Assembly: GCF_000002425.4 (NCBI RefSeq)
Contig: NC_037262.1
Coordinates: 10,253,129 to 10,317,128, forward strand
Direction: 5' to 3'
Length of the DNA stretch: 64,000 nt
Source of the DNA: Physcomitrium patens
Lineage: Eukaryota; Streptophyta; Bryopsida; Funariales; Funariaceae
The translations under genes and the position numbers were made by a program. Shown one piece after another: positions 12,665 through 23,504 of the stretch (position 1 is the first letter of the stretch; each line of letters begins with the position of its first letter). The notes beneath the pieces were generated by a model that was not told the DNA's origin, made no database searches, and saw only the letters and a program-made list of their open reading frames with translations.

Positions 12665-12997
12665 TAAAAAAAAAGTACTTTGAAATCACAACTTTTAGCA
12701 TCAGCAAGGTTCTACACAAAAGGGAGTATGGAGTAAGATGACTCTTACTTCATATACTTGTTACTTATAGGTAGTGGTTGCCAACCAATGAGGTAAATTC
12801 CATTGACGTTACATCCATTTCTACTTCATCCAACTAAACCCTAAGTTCTTCCTTAACCTAGCTACGACCTACAAATCTTAGCTGCCACCTACAAATCCTA
12901 AAAGCCACCATAGTAACTTCTTTATATTCTTTGCTGCCTTTTGACCACTAGCAACTTATCTAAGATAATACCTTTTATTAAGTGACTTATTTTAACA
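12665..12997 (-). repeat. Copia element LTR, right (5') copy
   Basis: This is the partner of 7805-8139. The right edge reads ttaaca, so the minus strand begins TGTTAA, a proper LTR start. Similarity to the left copy stops near 12665, but the real LTR may extend further left to about 12414, where the minus strand reads TTGGTGCTCTAAC, a possible primer binding site. If so, the left copy is truncated. The LTR length is therefore uncertain. Confidence 0.55.
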
Positions 12998-14817
12998 AGG
13001 ACTTACAAGAAAAATCTAAATTGCTTAAATATGAAAATAATAAGGTAATTAGAATTTATGTATGATAAAAGCTACTAAAAAAAGTATTTTTTAGCACTTT
13101 TGAATTGAAATTTGGATTATTTTCTTCTCATATGGATGAAACCTATTAGGATTTTCTTAGATACCTGTGAAATACAATTTCACCTTTTACAACTAGATGC
13201 TTGGTGCATTCCCAAGCAAGTCAATATGTAATACAACAATACTCTTGTGAGTCATGTCAAAATAATAAAGTATACAATACAACATACCATAGACTATTGC
13301 AACCAATTCTGCTATCTACGGGTGGTTGGGAGCAAATTACTGTGGATCTCATTGTGTGTTTGTTGTAGATGCCTCATTATCATATTGTAGTTGCTATTTT
13401 TACTGTAGATGCCTCATAATACTTTGGATATAAATAATTATGATGAAAGATAGTATTATTGCCAATTTTAAGATTTCATATACATAATTGATTATTTTGA
13501 TATTGTGCACAAAAGCTTTGATATGTAGACACAAGTATTAGCATGTCAAATTATTCTAAGATATTACACCTTCAAAATTCTACTCATAGAATTTTAAAAA
13601 GTAAGAGAGAGTGTATCGTACCTCTACACGATCGACTATTTCAATTAAAAAATCATTCTTAAGGTATAATATTTGTATGAATTACATACATCATTTATTT
13701 TTATATTTTTTCTTCAAATCATTGTAAAAATATAATAATTTAATATCATCTGTCTATCTTATATTCTATTTTTGACACCAAGTATTGTTGTATTATAATA
13801 AAATCATATGATAAAAATATAATCAAAAATAAATTTATAATTAATATCTAAACATCTTGATTTAATAGTAATTCAAGTTATTTAAACATAGATTTTATAA
13901 AAGCCTCTTTGTTTATTTTTTTGACTTAATAGCTAATATATTACATGTTGGTTAGTAATTTTACCTTTTAGGTTGTAGAAATTCTTTGACTATCTTAGAA
14001 AGTCCTTAAATTAGTAAAAATATGATAAAAGAAATAAGTAATTAGTATATTTGATACTTTGATTAAGTTAAGAATAGGATCAAATTAAAAAATTCCTAAA
14101 ATAGATTGGATTGATACTCTAAGATTGATCATTTGTGGAACAAGGTCAAAATCAAATCTCTAGCCATTAAAATGTCCGCCTAAGGCAAAATATAGAGGCA
14201 TTTATAAATTAGAGATAAAGATTAGAGAACTAGCTTTAAGCTTGATGTAAAGGCATAAGGCTTGTTTTTATAAGATTTAGAATGACTTTGCAACTATTGT
14301 TTAAAATCAAGTTTTATATTGGTGTCTTTGAATTTATGCAATACAATTAAGACTAGCACTCTTAGCTAACACGTGCAATTGGTGTGACATCTATAGTTCA
14401 AAATTTGTCAGTACTTGGTTCATTAGGTGTACTAAATGTACATAAAATTTTATATTAATCTAACAATGCAATTGAAAGATATTTGGTTTTTGTTACAAGA
14501 GTATATCAAAAGTTAACAATTTGAGTTTAGATAAGATTTTTATGATATCTGAAGATTTATAAGTATAAATTAAATTAAATTTAGTATAGAATTAAAAGAA
14601 TTGAAGATCAAGCTATATACAAATTTAAAATTGAAGTTGATAGTTGGAGAAGGAGAAATTGCTTCTAGAATACCTATATCAACTTTTGAATTAGCAACCA
14701 AGTGACATCAGTGTAGTTTTTTTTCTAGCAACTTATAAGTAAAATTGGGCTGAGTTTTTTTTAGCATAAAAAAGACTTATACTAAAATCAATCACTTGAC
14801 TCAAAAGTCACTCTAAA
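12998..14817. other. AT-rich spacer with no recognised gene
   Basis: I see no protein family, RNA gene or clear repeat boundary here. Every frame is closed by frequent stops. Occasional phrases resemble worn retroelement DNA but cannot be assigned. Confidence 0.5.
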
Positions 14818-14932
14818 CAACTCATCACTGCCATTGCAACCCCACCTTTGAAGCACATGCTCACAACCTCCACCTCAGAGTCTCGCAACTGCACATTCAA
14901 GGTGTAGTTATGGCGCCGCCACACACTCTTCC
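14818..14932. repeat. Direct repeat X, copy 1
   Basis: About 115 bases beginning near aactcatcactgccattgc are repeated at 15837-15953 with only a handful of differences, in the same orientation. Both copies end near the sequence gcgccgccacacact. This repeat is clearly better conserved than the neighbouring repeat Y. Confidence 0.75.
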
Positions 14933-14949
14933 ACCATCCCATATTACCC

Positions 14950-15245
14950 TCCAAGCATCCACCTTCAATCCATGTGGGTCAATACTTCGCACAACCTCTT
15001 CACTCACTCTCAGCAACGCATCCATTGCTCAAACGCCTCCATGCGCTGCCTGCACCAACTCAATTGGATGCGTGTGCTGCATCTTCAACATCGTTATTCC
15101 CCACCACAATCACATCGTGGAAGGACACGGTTTACCCTTCTTCTCCACCACACCAGATCACATCTTCACCCATGCTTGCCTTCTTTCCACGACACATTAC
15201 CTTAACATTCCATACCACGTTTGCTTTCGTGGAAATAGCACCCTC
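14950..15245. repeat. Direct repeat Y, copy 1
   Basis: This roughly 290-base segment aligns with 15521-15812. Shared boxes in order include catccacct, caatccctgtgggtcaa or its variant, atcgtggaa.gacac and gctttcgtg. Identity is perhaps two-thirds. Copy 1 of X precedes it, while copy 2 of X follows copy 2 of Y. Confidence 0.6.
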
Positions 15246-15383
15246 GCCTGTTTGTTTGCGAGCACGGTACACATGGAGTAGGGGACCTGATCGACCACAA
15301 TGTTTGTGAACAGCCGTGACGAAAAGAAGATCGACTTTGCAGACTGCGAAAGGAAGATTGAGTGACCCGGAAAGAGGGACGAA

Positions 15384-15433
15384 AAAATCTGGACCATTTC
15401 TCGATTTGTGCGTGTCATCCTTGCGCAGGGGCC

Positions 15434-15465
<32 letters not shown>

Positions 15466-15485
15466 TCAGATGTCTCCGAAGAGAC
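15384..15485 (-). ncRNA. U6: U6 spliceosomal snRNA
   Basis: The minus strand encodes a complete U6 snRNA of about 102 nt, the catalytic core RNA of the spliceosome, which pairs with U4, U2 and the 5' splice site. It has a 5' stem-loop around TTCGG, the central block with ACAGAGA and AGC, and the conserved 3' part through TGACACGCACAAATCGAGA. Against the usual plant 5' stem (GTCCC/GGGAC) this copy has GTCTC/GAGAC, a paired change that keeps the stem. A run of six T ends it (15382-15387), fitting RNA polymerase III termination. No clear plant upstream sequence element or TATA box lies in the expected positions (about 15505-15570), so expression is uncertain. Confidence 0.93.
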
Positions 15486-15520
15486 GAAAGAGCTCTCGGC
15501 GGCGCAACACAACATACTCG

Positions 15521-15812
15521 CCCAAACATCCACCTCCAATCCCTGTGGGTCAACTGCCTCTTTTCCGTCCCTCACGCCACCACTCACATCAACGCTTCCA
15601 TCCGTGAAACGGGTTCATCCGCTGCACCGACTGGATACCTGCGTTGCCCTGCCTCTCCAACATTCCTGCTAGCCACCACGCCCAAATCGTGGAACGACAC
15701 AAATTCCTCCTCCTTCCGCCCAACATGACATCATGTCTGCACACACGCTTGACTGCTTCACACAGGACAAAAACATACCACACCACACTCGCTTTCGTGA
15801 AAAATATCACCC
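15521..15812. repeat. Direct repeat Y, copy 2 (upstream of U6)
   Basis: This is the partner of 14950-15245, lying directly upstream of the minus-strand U6 gene, where its promoter would be. Copy 1 has no U6 sequence in the equivalent place; repeat X is there instead. Confidence 0.6.
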
Positions 15813-15836
15813 TAGGCATGGACAAGCAAGTCACTA

Positions 15837-15953
15837 CGAACAGCTCATCACTGCCATTGCAACCCCACCTTTGACACACATGCTCACAACCTCCACCTCA
15901 GAGTCTCGCAGCTGCACATTCAACGTGTGGTTACAGCGCCGCCACACACTCGG
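15837..15953. repeat. Direct repeat X, copy 2
   Basis: This is a near match of 14818-14932 in the same orientation, about 1.02 kb away. It lies after repeat Y copy 2, so the order X-Y on the left becomes Y-X on the right, with U6 between the two Y copies. Confidence 0.75.
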
Positions 15954-16179
15954 CTCACATGTTCTCGTCTTCACCTCACGCTTCACAATGCACTCGCGCT
16001 GGCCGTCGCTTCGCGCAGGAAATGCTCCAGCAAAAGACAACAACGCCATGGTGTCCACAGCACACGAATCTAGACTCCGTCACCACAACCATTCTGGACA
16101 TGCACATCACGTTGCACACAAAGAGCGGCAAGGGTCAAGCACGCAACATGTCAAGCAGTGACACAACTCCAAACAAATG

Positions 16180-16243
16180 CCTGGCTCACCTCGCCTCGCC
16201 TCGCCTCAACTCAACTCAACTCACCTCACCTCACCTCACCTCA
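16180..16243. repeat. Pentanucleotide tandem repeat (CTCRM type)
   Basis: Successive 5-base units change along the array from ctcgc to ctcaa to ctcac, giving a short pyrimidine-rich tract of about a dozen units. The gradient of variants suggests slippage after point mutation. Confidence 0.75.
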
Positions 16244-16259
16244 GTGCTGCCATTCGTCC

Positions 16260-17340
16260 CGCTCCACAGACCTGGTCAGTGCAGGAAACCGAGATGAAGA
16301 GTCCAGCACCCGAGCCATGTGTGCGCGGATGTGATGATCCCCACATCATGAAATTGGCAAATGTGATGGCCCCGAGTCCCTGCACTGAAGTGGAGTGCTG
16401 TGAAGTCCAGTTCAACCATCACTTGGCTGTGAGCAGCGACTGCAACCTCCACATCCTGTCGGAAGCTCCCACCCTCGGGCTTGCAACGCTCCTCAGCCCT
16501 CACCCGGGGCTCTGTTCATGGACCTGCCTGGCTTGCACAACCGCCGGAAGTACTTCACTGGTTGAGGCGTCCTGTGCGTTGACGGCGTCTTTGGTAATGC
16601 AGTAAAGTTGGAGCTCATTGGTATTGCAGTGAACACGCCGTTGGAGCTCATTGGTACGGGCTTCTGTCACCGACACGTTTACATTTGCTTCACCTGAAGT
16701 GGGCAGGAGCTTCCATTTCATTTTGTGGAATCAACGCTTGGCTTCCTTCACTTGCGAAGCCCCTGCCTAACCATGCAATCAGGGTCGTTAGACTTTTTGG
16801 CCCCGATTATGATCCCAACACTGCCTTGCATGGACCATGACCTCCGGAGCTGTGATTTATAGGTTCCCTTTACCACATATACTGAAATCGTCAGGGTTAA
16901 ACCTGCCGCTCGAAGGGGCTGGTAGCAGAGCGAATTTGCATTTGGATAGTACTGCAATGCTTCTGTTACTGCAATAAAAAGCTTGCAAATGGCTTCATAA
17001 GCATACGGTCAGACAACCTCTGGATGTCAATAGCATGGTCGAGCCTTGCATATGCACTAAGTTAGTTAAATATCTTGGCCTTACGAGATTGTGTTAACAT
17101 TCAATCTGTGCACACTCAGGCACTGTACACGTTCTAATAAATGTGAAATGAAGGGTACATGCACCTGAAATAGGTGCAAATTGGATGATATGGAAATTTG
17201 ATATGGTTGTCCATTTGACAAGGATGAAGTCCTAACTAATGGATGGATGGCTGTGCCACCAACAAATCCTAATTCTACAAAAGTAGCACAGTTCAAGGCA
17301 AATTTATTTATTTGCAAACATTTAATGAACATAATCTTTG
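16260..17340. other. GC-moderate spacer, no gene recognised
   Basis: No frame carries a recognisable protein domain. The phrase gttggagctcattggta occurs twice within about 40 bases near 16605-16660. The base composition falls back to AT-rich towards 17340, where copia-related sequence starts. Confidence 0.4.
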
Positions 17341-17342
17341 TA

Positions 17343-19260
17343 TGTCACGAGCTTGTTGATAGAGATTGAATTTATTTTATCCTAATGATTTATTAAGCAA
17401 ATCTGCAAGTTGATCATTAGTGTTGACATAATATAGTTTAATTTCACCTTCAAGCACCTATTCACAAATAAAATAATAATGAATTTTAATTTGTTTTATT
17501 CAAACATGAAATACTAGATTTTGTATTAGTGTAATCTCTCCTTGATTATCACAATACATTTTAATGTTGTTTGTAGTTTAGTCATCAAATTTAGAAATGA
17601 TTTATCTATTTTTTGTTATAAATTGGCATAACACTTTTGTTACAACATTCAATTTTAGTGAGAAGTTGATGTTGCTAGACAACATCTTGTACATTGTTGC
17701 TAAGAGCTCAATATTTATATTCTATCAAATATCTTGATACTATTAGTTGGCGCTTACTTGGCTAGCTAATATATCCTCCTTCCATTGTAGAAACATATGC
17801 TTCTTCTAACCTTTGTATTTTTAAACATGAGCTCCAATTTGCCTATATATACTTTATTATGGTGTAAGATCCTTCTTTATGATAACAAATTCCATAATCC
17901 ATAATATACTTAATATCATATAGAATATGTTTTGTTGCTTCTAAGTGGATGTCTTTTGGTTTGGACATGAAGTTGCTCCCTTTATTCAATGCATAAGCAA
18001 TGTTTGATCTTATAATAGTTAAAAATATGAATTTTCTAACTAATTGGAAAAAGAGTGTTGCATCACACAAGGGAGTTTGTGTATTGTTGATAAAAACTAA
18101 TCCTTTTGGTAGAAGTAAACATACAAATTTATACTCCAATATTTTTAATTTCTTTAAGATGCTCTTTGCATAATTTATTTACTGAATGAAAATTCCTTTT
18201 GATGTTCTATCAAAATCAACTCATAAATATTGTTAACTAATTTCAAGATCAATCATATCAAACATACTTTGAAGATAATCTTTTTACCACATAATAAGCT
18301 TGATGTTACTACCAGTAACAAATGGATCGTCAATATATAACATAAATAAAACAATATCACCACCCTTATGCATATTATACATGTTTGCATCAAAATTTCT
18401 TCTTATCATATGTATGACTCTTAATACACTATTTGTCCTTTCATGACAAGATTTCCTAAATGATTGTTTTTGTCTGTAGATAGATTTTTTGAGTTTGCAT
18501 ACTAGTCATGTTTTTTTAGATAAGATGAATCTATCTAATTGAGTCATGAAAACTTCGTCTTTAAGAACACCATTTAGAAATGTTGTTTTCACATCCATGT
18601 GATGTATAGTCCAATTATTAGTAGTTATTAGGCTTATAGCAATTCTAATTCTAGACCACTTAATAATAGGAAAAAAAAAACCTTAGTGAAATCTATACTT
18701 CTTCTTTGTTCAAATCCTCTTGCAATTAACTTTGCCTTCTTCTTACTAGGTTGGTTGTTGATTCCAGGTTTCGACTTAGATATTCACTTCAATGATATAG
18801 GACGTTGCCCTTAAGGTAATTCTTCCAATGTTCAAGTGTTATTATTTTTACAATAAAGTCTATTTCTTCTTTCATTGTTTTTTTCCTCCCTAGATCATTA
18901 AAAGCTTGTGTGAAGTTGATATTTTCACCTTGTGAGTTGGTCTCTTCAAACTTTGTAGAATGAGTATTAAAACTTTTTAAATTTAATTGACACAAGTCAT
19001 AATCTTTAATTGAGACATAAATAAAATAATTATCTAATTTGATGTTTGTTTTCCTAGATCTTTTGGATTTGCAAATAAGAAGGGTGATTTAAAGAAAAGA
19101 ATCAAGACCTTGTTCACCAATACCAATTTGATCTATTATTCTTAGTATTGAAATGCTTTTCATAGACTCATTCTTTTGTACATTTTCTATACATACTATT
19201 ATTGTCTATCTAGTAGAAGGTGGGCTAGGAGGTTATTTAATTATATCATCAAATAGTATA
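17343..19260 (-). mobile_element. Second decayed Ty1/copia fragment, minus orientation
   Basis: Minus-strand pieces follow copia pol from right to left. At about 18500-18600 is an RT stretch with MDVKTTFLNG. At about 18285-18350 is the catalytic box reading YIDD followed by PFVTGSN. At 17843-18139 is the RT-RNase H connection, with IRSNIAYALN and HLEATKHILYDIK. RNase H traces continue to about 17350. There is no intact frame, and no LTR was recognised. It differs clearly in sequence from the 8-13 kb copia element. Confidence 0.75.
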
Positions 19261-20852
19261 TTTTAGTTAATGAAAAAAATCAAAACTTCTTTTTAATAAT
19301 GGAAGTAGGATAAAATAAATTTTGGATCAAATTTTTCTTATTTATGATTGAACGAAAAGATTATAATGAAAAATAAAAAGTAACAAATACTCTCTCTCAT
19401 TGTATCCAACCAAATCCGAGTAAATAGAAAATGCAGAAATAATTGTGAAAAAGATGTATAAGCACCACCTTGCCATTCAGCCTTTCAAACATTCCCATTC
19501 AAAACCAGAAAGATAAATCATTTATCCATGGCCCATCCATCTGTAAATCATCCTTCCACCCGCCCATCCACCCATCCATTCATTTTTCTTTTTCTTCATC
19601 CTGGACGCATCATTCACGAAACATTCATCTACACATTAATCCCTGAGTTTGTTTTAAAGTTCATTCATCCAACGAAGGGCACATCCGACTTGGATCAAGA
19701 CTACGGACTATTGACTTCGACGCCAGCGTGGCGCCGCCTTTCGGGGGGGGGGATTCCACGTGGCACTGCCAGGAGGACAGAGCTGTGCCATGCAGTGCAA
19801 AGCAGGAAGGAACGAACGAACGAACGAACGAACGAACGAAAGGGAGGACTGATTCTTCTGTAGCGCGGATTTGACCACTCTTTCTTGCGTCGCCGCTCGC
19901 CTTCGCCAGCGACCTCGATGATGACGGTGATGCAGTACCGCCAGGTCGCATTTCTGTAGCATTGTTGATCAATCTGTGAGTCCAGGGATGACTGGAGCAA
20001 TTGTCCAATTTCCTGAGCTGACTCTGTCCAAGTCTACAGATCTCCAATTGCTTGTTGCAGTCTCCGCAGAAAATCCCCTTTTGGATTGCTTTCAGGGACG
20101 GGGACTCGTTAGTTAGTGTGTTCCCTACGACGGCTCGCGTGTTCTGACTGGTAGTTACCGCGTTATCAGGTGGCTGAATCGTTTGTGGGGTTCCAGCGTT
20201 ATTCCACTGAAGCGTGTGCTGTACTGTGGTAGTTGTTTTCTTGAAAGCTGTCGTGGCTTGGGTCACAGAGTCGCAGTGGGTAGCGCTACATCGAGGTTCT
20301 GAATACTTGTACTAAGAGAGAGAGAGAGAGAGAGGGAGAGAGATGCGAGACGAAGTTGTGGAAGGTAGATGCTATTTGGTCAGTTGTGGTGGTCGATTTT
20401 TGTCAGTGACTCATTAGGCTTTTGAGATGTTTTTGCGATCGTTTTTGACAAGTTCTGTGATAGTACCGCATTTGTGATGGTCCCAGCGAGGTGCTTGCGG
20501 TGCAGTCGGATTTTCCATTTTGAGGCTCGTTGTGTCTTGCGGCAAGGGGTTACAAGGTTTTACGTGAAGCTTAGAACGCTGTGAACGATGCTCCACTCTA
20601 TAATGTAGTGAGTGTTTTTTAATTGTTTGGTTCCAATTTTTGTTACTAGAGTCTTTCGCTGTTCAAGGACAACCTGTGCACTTGTCGCAGGGACTCCCTT
20701 TACATTGTTTTACCACGCATACCTGACGTGGATACCACACAGCTGAGGATAAGGATTTAACTGGTATTTCGAATGAACTCGAGGGTACTTTGAAGTTTGC
20801 AACAAGATAGTGGAAATTTTTTGAGTTGCGGTTAACTCAGGAAATCGATAGG
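19261..20852. other. Upstream region of the GT92 gene, with simple repeats
   Basis: The region shows a rise in GC content and several simple repeats: ccatccac-type units near 19540-19575, a run of nine G at about 19745, (acga)n at 19808-19840 and (ga)n at about 20310-20342. These are typical of plant promoter or 5' UTR DNA. Long open frames here, including a 201-codon one on the minus strand, have repetitive composition and no family resemblance. The transcript start cannot be placed. Confidence 0.5.
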
Positions 20853-22944
20853 ATGGCGCACAATTTGCAACCAGCAGAATTAGAAAGCAAGTCGTTTATC
20901 AAGCGCCATGTGGATAATTTCAGACGGCGTGTCTGGTTGCGGAAGGTGTGCTATGGCTTTCTGCTTTTCGCAATTGCAGCAGCTGTTGCCCTTGTGGGGT
21001 TACCTGACCAACGTGAGCTTTTCCCTCCCTTTCCTCTAGAATGCAACTGTAGTAGTTGAGTGCAACCGACGTATAAGCATTCTTTGTGTAATTTTGACAG
21101 CGTCGGGCCAAGCATTGAAGTTAAGCATGCATCGAAATTTGGATATGGCAGTGATTGAAGACGAGAGTGAAACTAATCTAGGTAATTTTCTACTTGACGC
21201 AGTTTCTCAATCTGGCCATTATGTGCTCAGCTTTCCCTCGAGCATAATCCCTACATACTGGCAGCGGGGGACGATTAATCACACCACGAGCTTTGACATG
21301 CAAATCGAAGATATCATCATCTTCGACTCCGACGTTTTGGTAATAGTACACGCACCTCCAAGTGAGGAATTTCCCACCAAAGACAGGCTTGAGTGTCGAT
21401 ACGGCAATCTTACGCACGCTGCCTACCGCCGGGCCACGGCCGTGCATCTCTACACCGATCGAGCTGCAGTGGTATGTGGTGCACCTCCGGAGAATATTCC
21501 CTGGGATATGAGCACGGTTCTTATCGAAATCGATTCTGAAATTGAAATCCGTCCTAAAGGAGAGGCCTCTCTTGACCACCAGCAGCCATTGCAGTGGCAT
21601 TCAGGCATGGTGGTATATGAAGTCTTTCCAACGGAGGAGGACGTTGTGGTATTTGTGCACGGGATCAATCATACGTGGGGAGCTCATTCAAACGGTATCT
21701 CTGAGAAAGAGCGACTGCAGCAGTTTCAGTGCGTTTATGGAGACGGCTTCCGAAAACCTGTCACTGCCCAAGCCCAAGAGGTTTTCCGATGCGAACACCC
21801 TCCGGAGCATTTGATGCACGACTTGGCAGGGAAGAAAATGGGTATCAAGTTTAAAGGAACGATTCTTCCTTCAGTTGCATATTACAACCCTAAACGGAAC
21901 TCGATGCCAGCAGATAGTCCAAAAACACTAGTCGGCTCAATAAACAGGAAGCTTCTGACGCCATTGACAGACTCGCAGACACCTGACCGGAAGCGACATA
22001 ATATTTGTTCCTGCACGATGGTCTACAACGGAGCAAAGTTTTTGAAAGAGTGGGTGTACTATAACAGCCATCTCGGCGTGGAGAAATTCATTATTTACGA
22101 TAATAACAGTGACGACAACTTGGACGAGGTGGTGGCAAGCTTGAGAAGCTTCAATGTCACCACGAAGTCATGGCCATGGGTGAAGACGCAGGAGGCTGGA
22201 TTTTCCCACTGCAGTTTGCTAGCGCAGCCCGACTGCACGTGGATGCTATTCACGGACATCGATGAGTACTTTTTTCCAAAGAAACTTTTGTCGTCGACAG
22301 TGAACCAAACTTCGGAATCTGCTGCTGAACCTGCTGAAGAGCAGCCACCGACGACTGGCATGGACGAAACTCAAGCCCTAAACTCATCCATTCTTGCCAG
22401 GTTCGTTGAAGGCATTGTCTCGGGTCACCACTCAGAGATTAATGGCTCAGTAGGACAAATCTCCACATTGTGCCATAATTTTGGACCTTCGAATTTAACA
22501 GTCTCGCCTCCAAAAGGCGTGACTCAAGGATACACGTGCCGCATGAAGCAGACACAGCGGCACAAGTCTATTGTACTGTTGAGTGCAATCGATCACTCCT
22601 TGGCGAATGTGATCCATCACTTTACACTAAAGCCTGGATATGATCAGAAGCTGATCAGACCTGCGAAAGCAGTAATCAACCACTACAAGTTCCAAGTCTG
22701 GGGCGAATTCAAGGCCAAGTTCCGTCGCCGCGCTGCAACATATGTGGCGGATTGGACCGAGGACCGGAGCCTAACCTCAAAAGACAGGGTGCCGGATCTT
22801 GGGACAAAGGCTGTGAAGCCTGCGGATTGGGAGACACGCTACTGCGAAGTACAGGATTACGGTCTGCGGAAGTACATGCAGCAAGTATTTGGATCTGATG
22901 ACGGCAATGGGAACTTGCATTTTCCGTGGGAGGGACCATCTTGA
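20853..22944 (+). CDS. Glycosyltransferase family 92 (DUF23) protein
   Basis: Two exons, 20853-21012 and 21101-22944, joined by an 88-base intron (GTGAGC..GACAG, phase 1), give 667 residues. Residues 24-31 are very basic (RRRVWLRK) and precede one hydrophobic segment at about 32-50, the pattern of a type II Golgi membrane enzyme. The GT92 catalytic domain starts near residue 355: CTMVYN at about 358, then FLKEW, YNSHLGV and YDNNSDDN. The metal-binding D-x-D (DIDEYFFP) lies at 439-441, and the HYKF motif at about 581. Plant members such as GALS galactan synthases transfer galactose in cell wall pectin; this protein's donor and acceptor are unknown. The start is the first ATG in the frame that includes the membrane anchor; taking only the second exon would lose the anchor. 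The family call is firm, the substrate is not. Confidence 0.9.
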
Positions 22945-23504
22945 AGTCAAGAAATTGCAGCAAAAATTGTATATAACACCAGCAGCGCTACTGTAAGTTT
23001 CACCGCGTTACTTGTAGTACACGAAAAAACATCATGAACACTAGTTAAATTAGAAGAAGCCTTCACAAACAATAGTTGTGGGGCATAGACTTTTTCGGAA
23101 GAGCCTGAGTGGCAATTCCTGCCCAAATGTGCATACATTCCGCTAATGTTAAATGATTGACACCGGACTACTGCCTTGTCGGTTTCTCCCTGTTCGTTCC
23201 ATAGTCTAATGAACGCATCTCAAGGATGATGGACAACAGATCAAAGCACCGATGTTCGCAAGCCCTAAAACCCAAACTTGTTACAATACGATGGTAGCCA
23301 CACCCTAGGCTCCTGCATAAATTAGCCAACATATGTACACACATTACCGAAGTTCAGTAGCCGCAAAGCGTGACAATAATAGAGAATCTCCATGAATTGA
23401 CCCAAGGATCCTCATGAACGAACCAGTATACTTAGGTGAAACACTTAGATACAGATTTTATAAATACGAATTTGAAACATCGGAAAGAAATACTACAGTA
23501 TATT
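22945..23504. other. Convergent 3' flank between GT92 and DJ-1 genes
   Basis: The two genes end tail to tail with about 560 bases between their stop codons. The stretch should hold both 3' UTRs. No other feature was recognised. Confidence 0.5.

Larger units (their letters stand above)
7805..12997 (-). mobile_element. Decayed Ty1/copia element, minus orientation
   Basis: Between the two LTR copies the minus strand runs in copia order: gag with a CCHC knuckle, GAG-pre-integrase, integrase, then reverse transcriptase and RNase H. Integrase before RT is diagnostic of copia rather than gypsy. Each domain is open for only 60-130 codons before a stop or frameshift, so the element is dead. The left side touches the decayed gypsy protease, but gypsy sequence does not resume to the right of 12997, so a clean nested insertion is not shown. 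Confidence 0.8.

Noticed and set aside
15132..15587. Open frames overlapping the U6 region
   Set aside because: They run across the U6 snRNA gene and repeat Y on both strands, and no protein similarity is visible.
19661..20266. 201-codon open frame on the minus strand upstream of GT92
   Set aside because: Its Arg/Ser-rich end reads through the (acga)n repeat and no part resembles a known domain; three overlapping frames are equally open there. It looks like a composition effect in promoter DNA.
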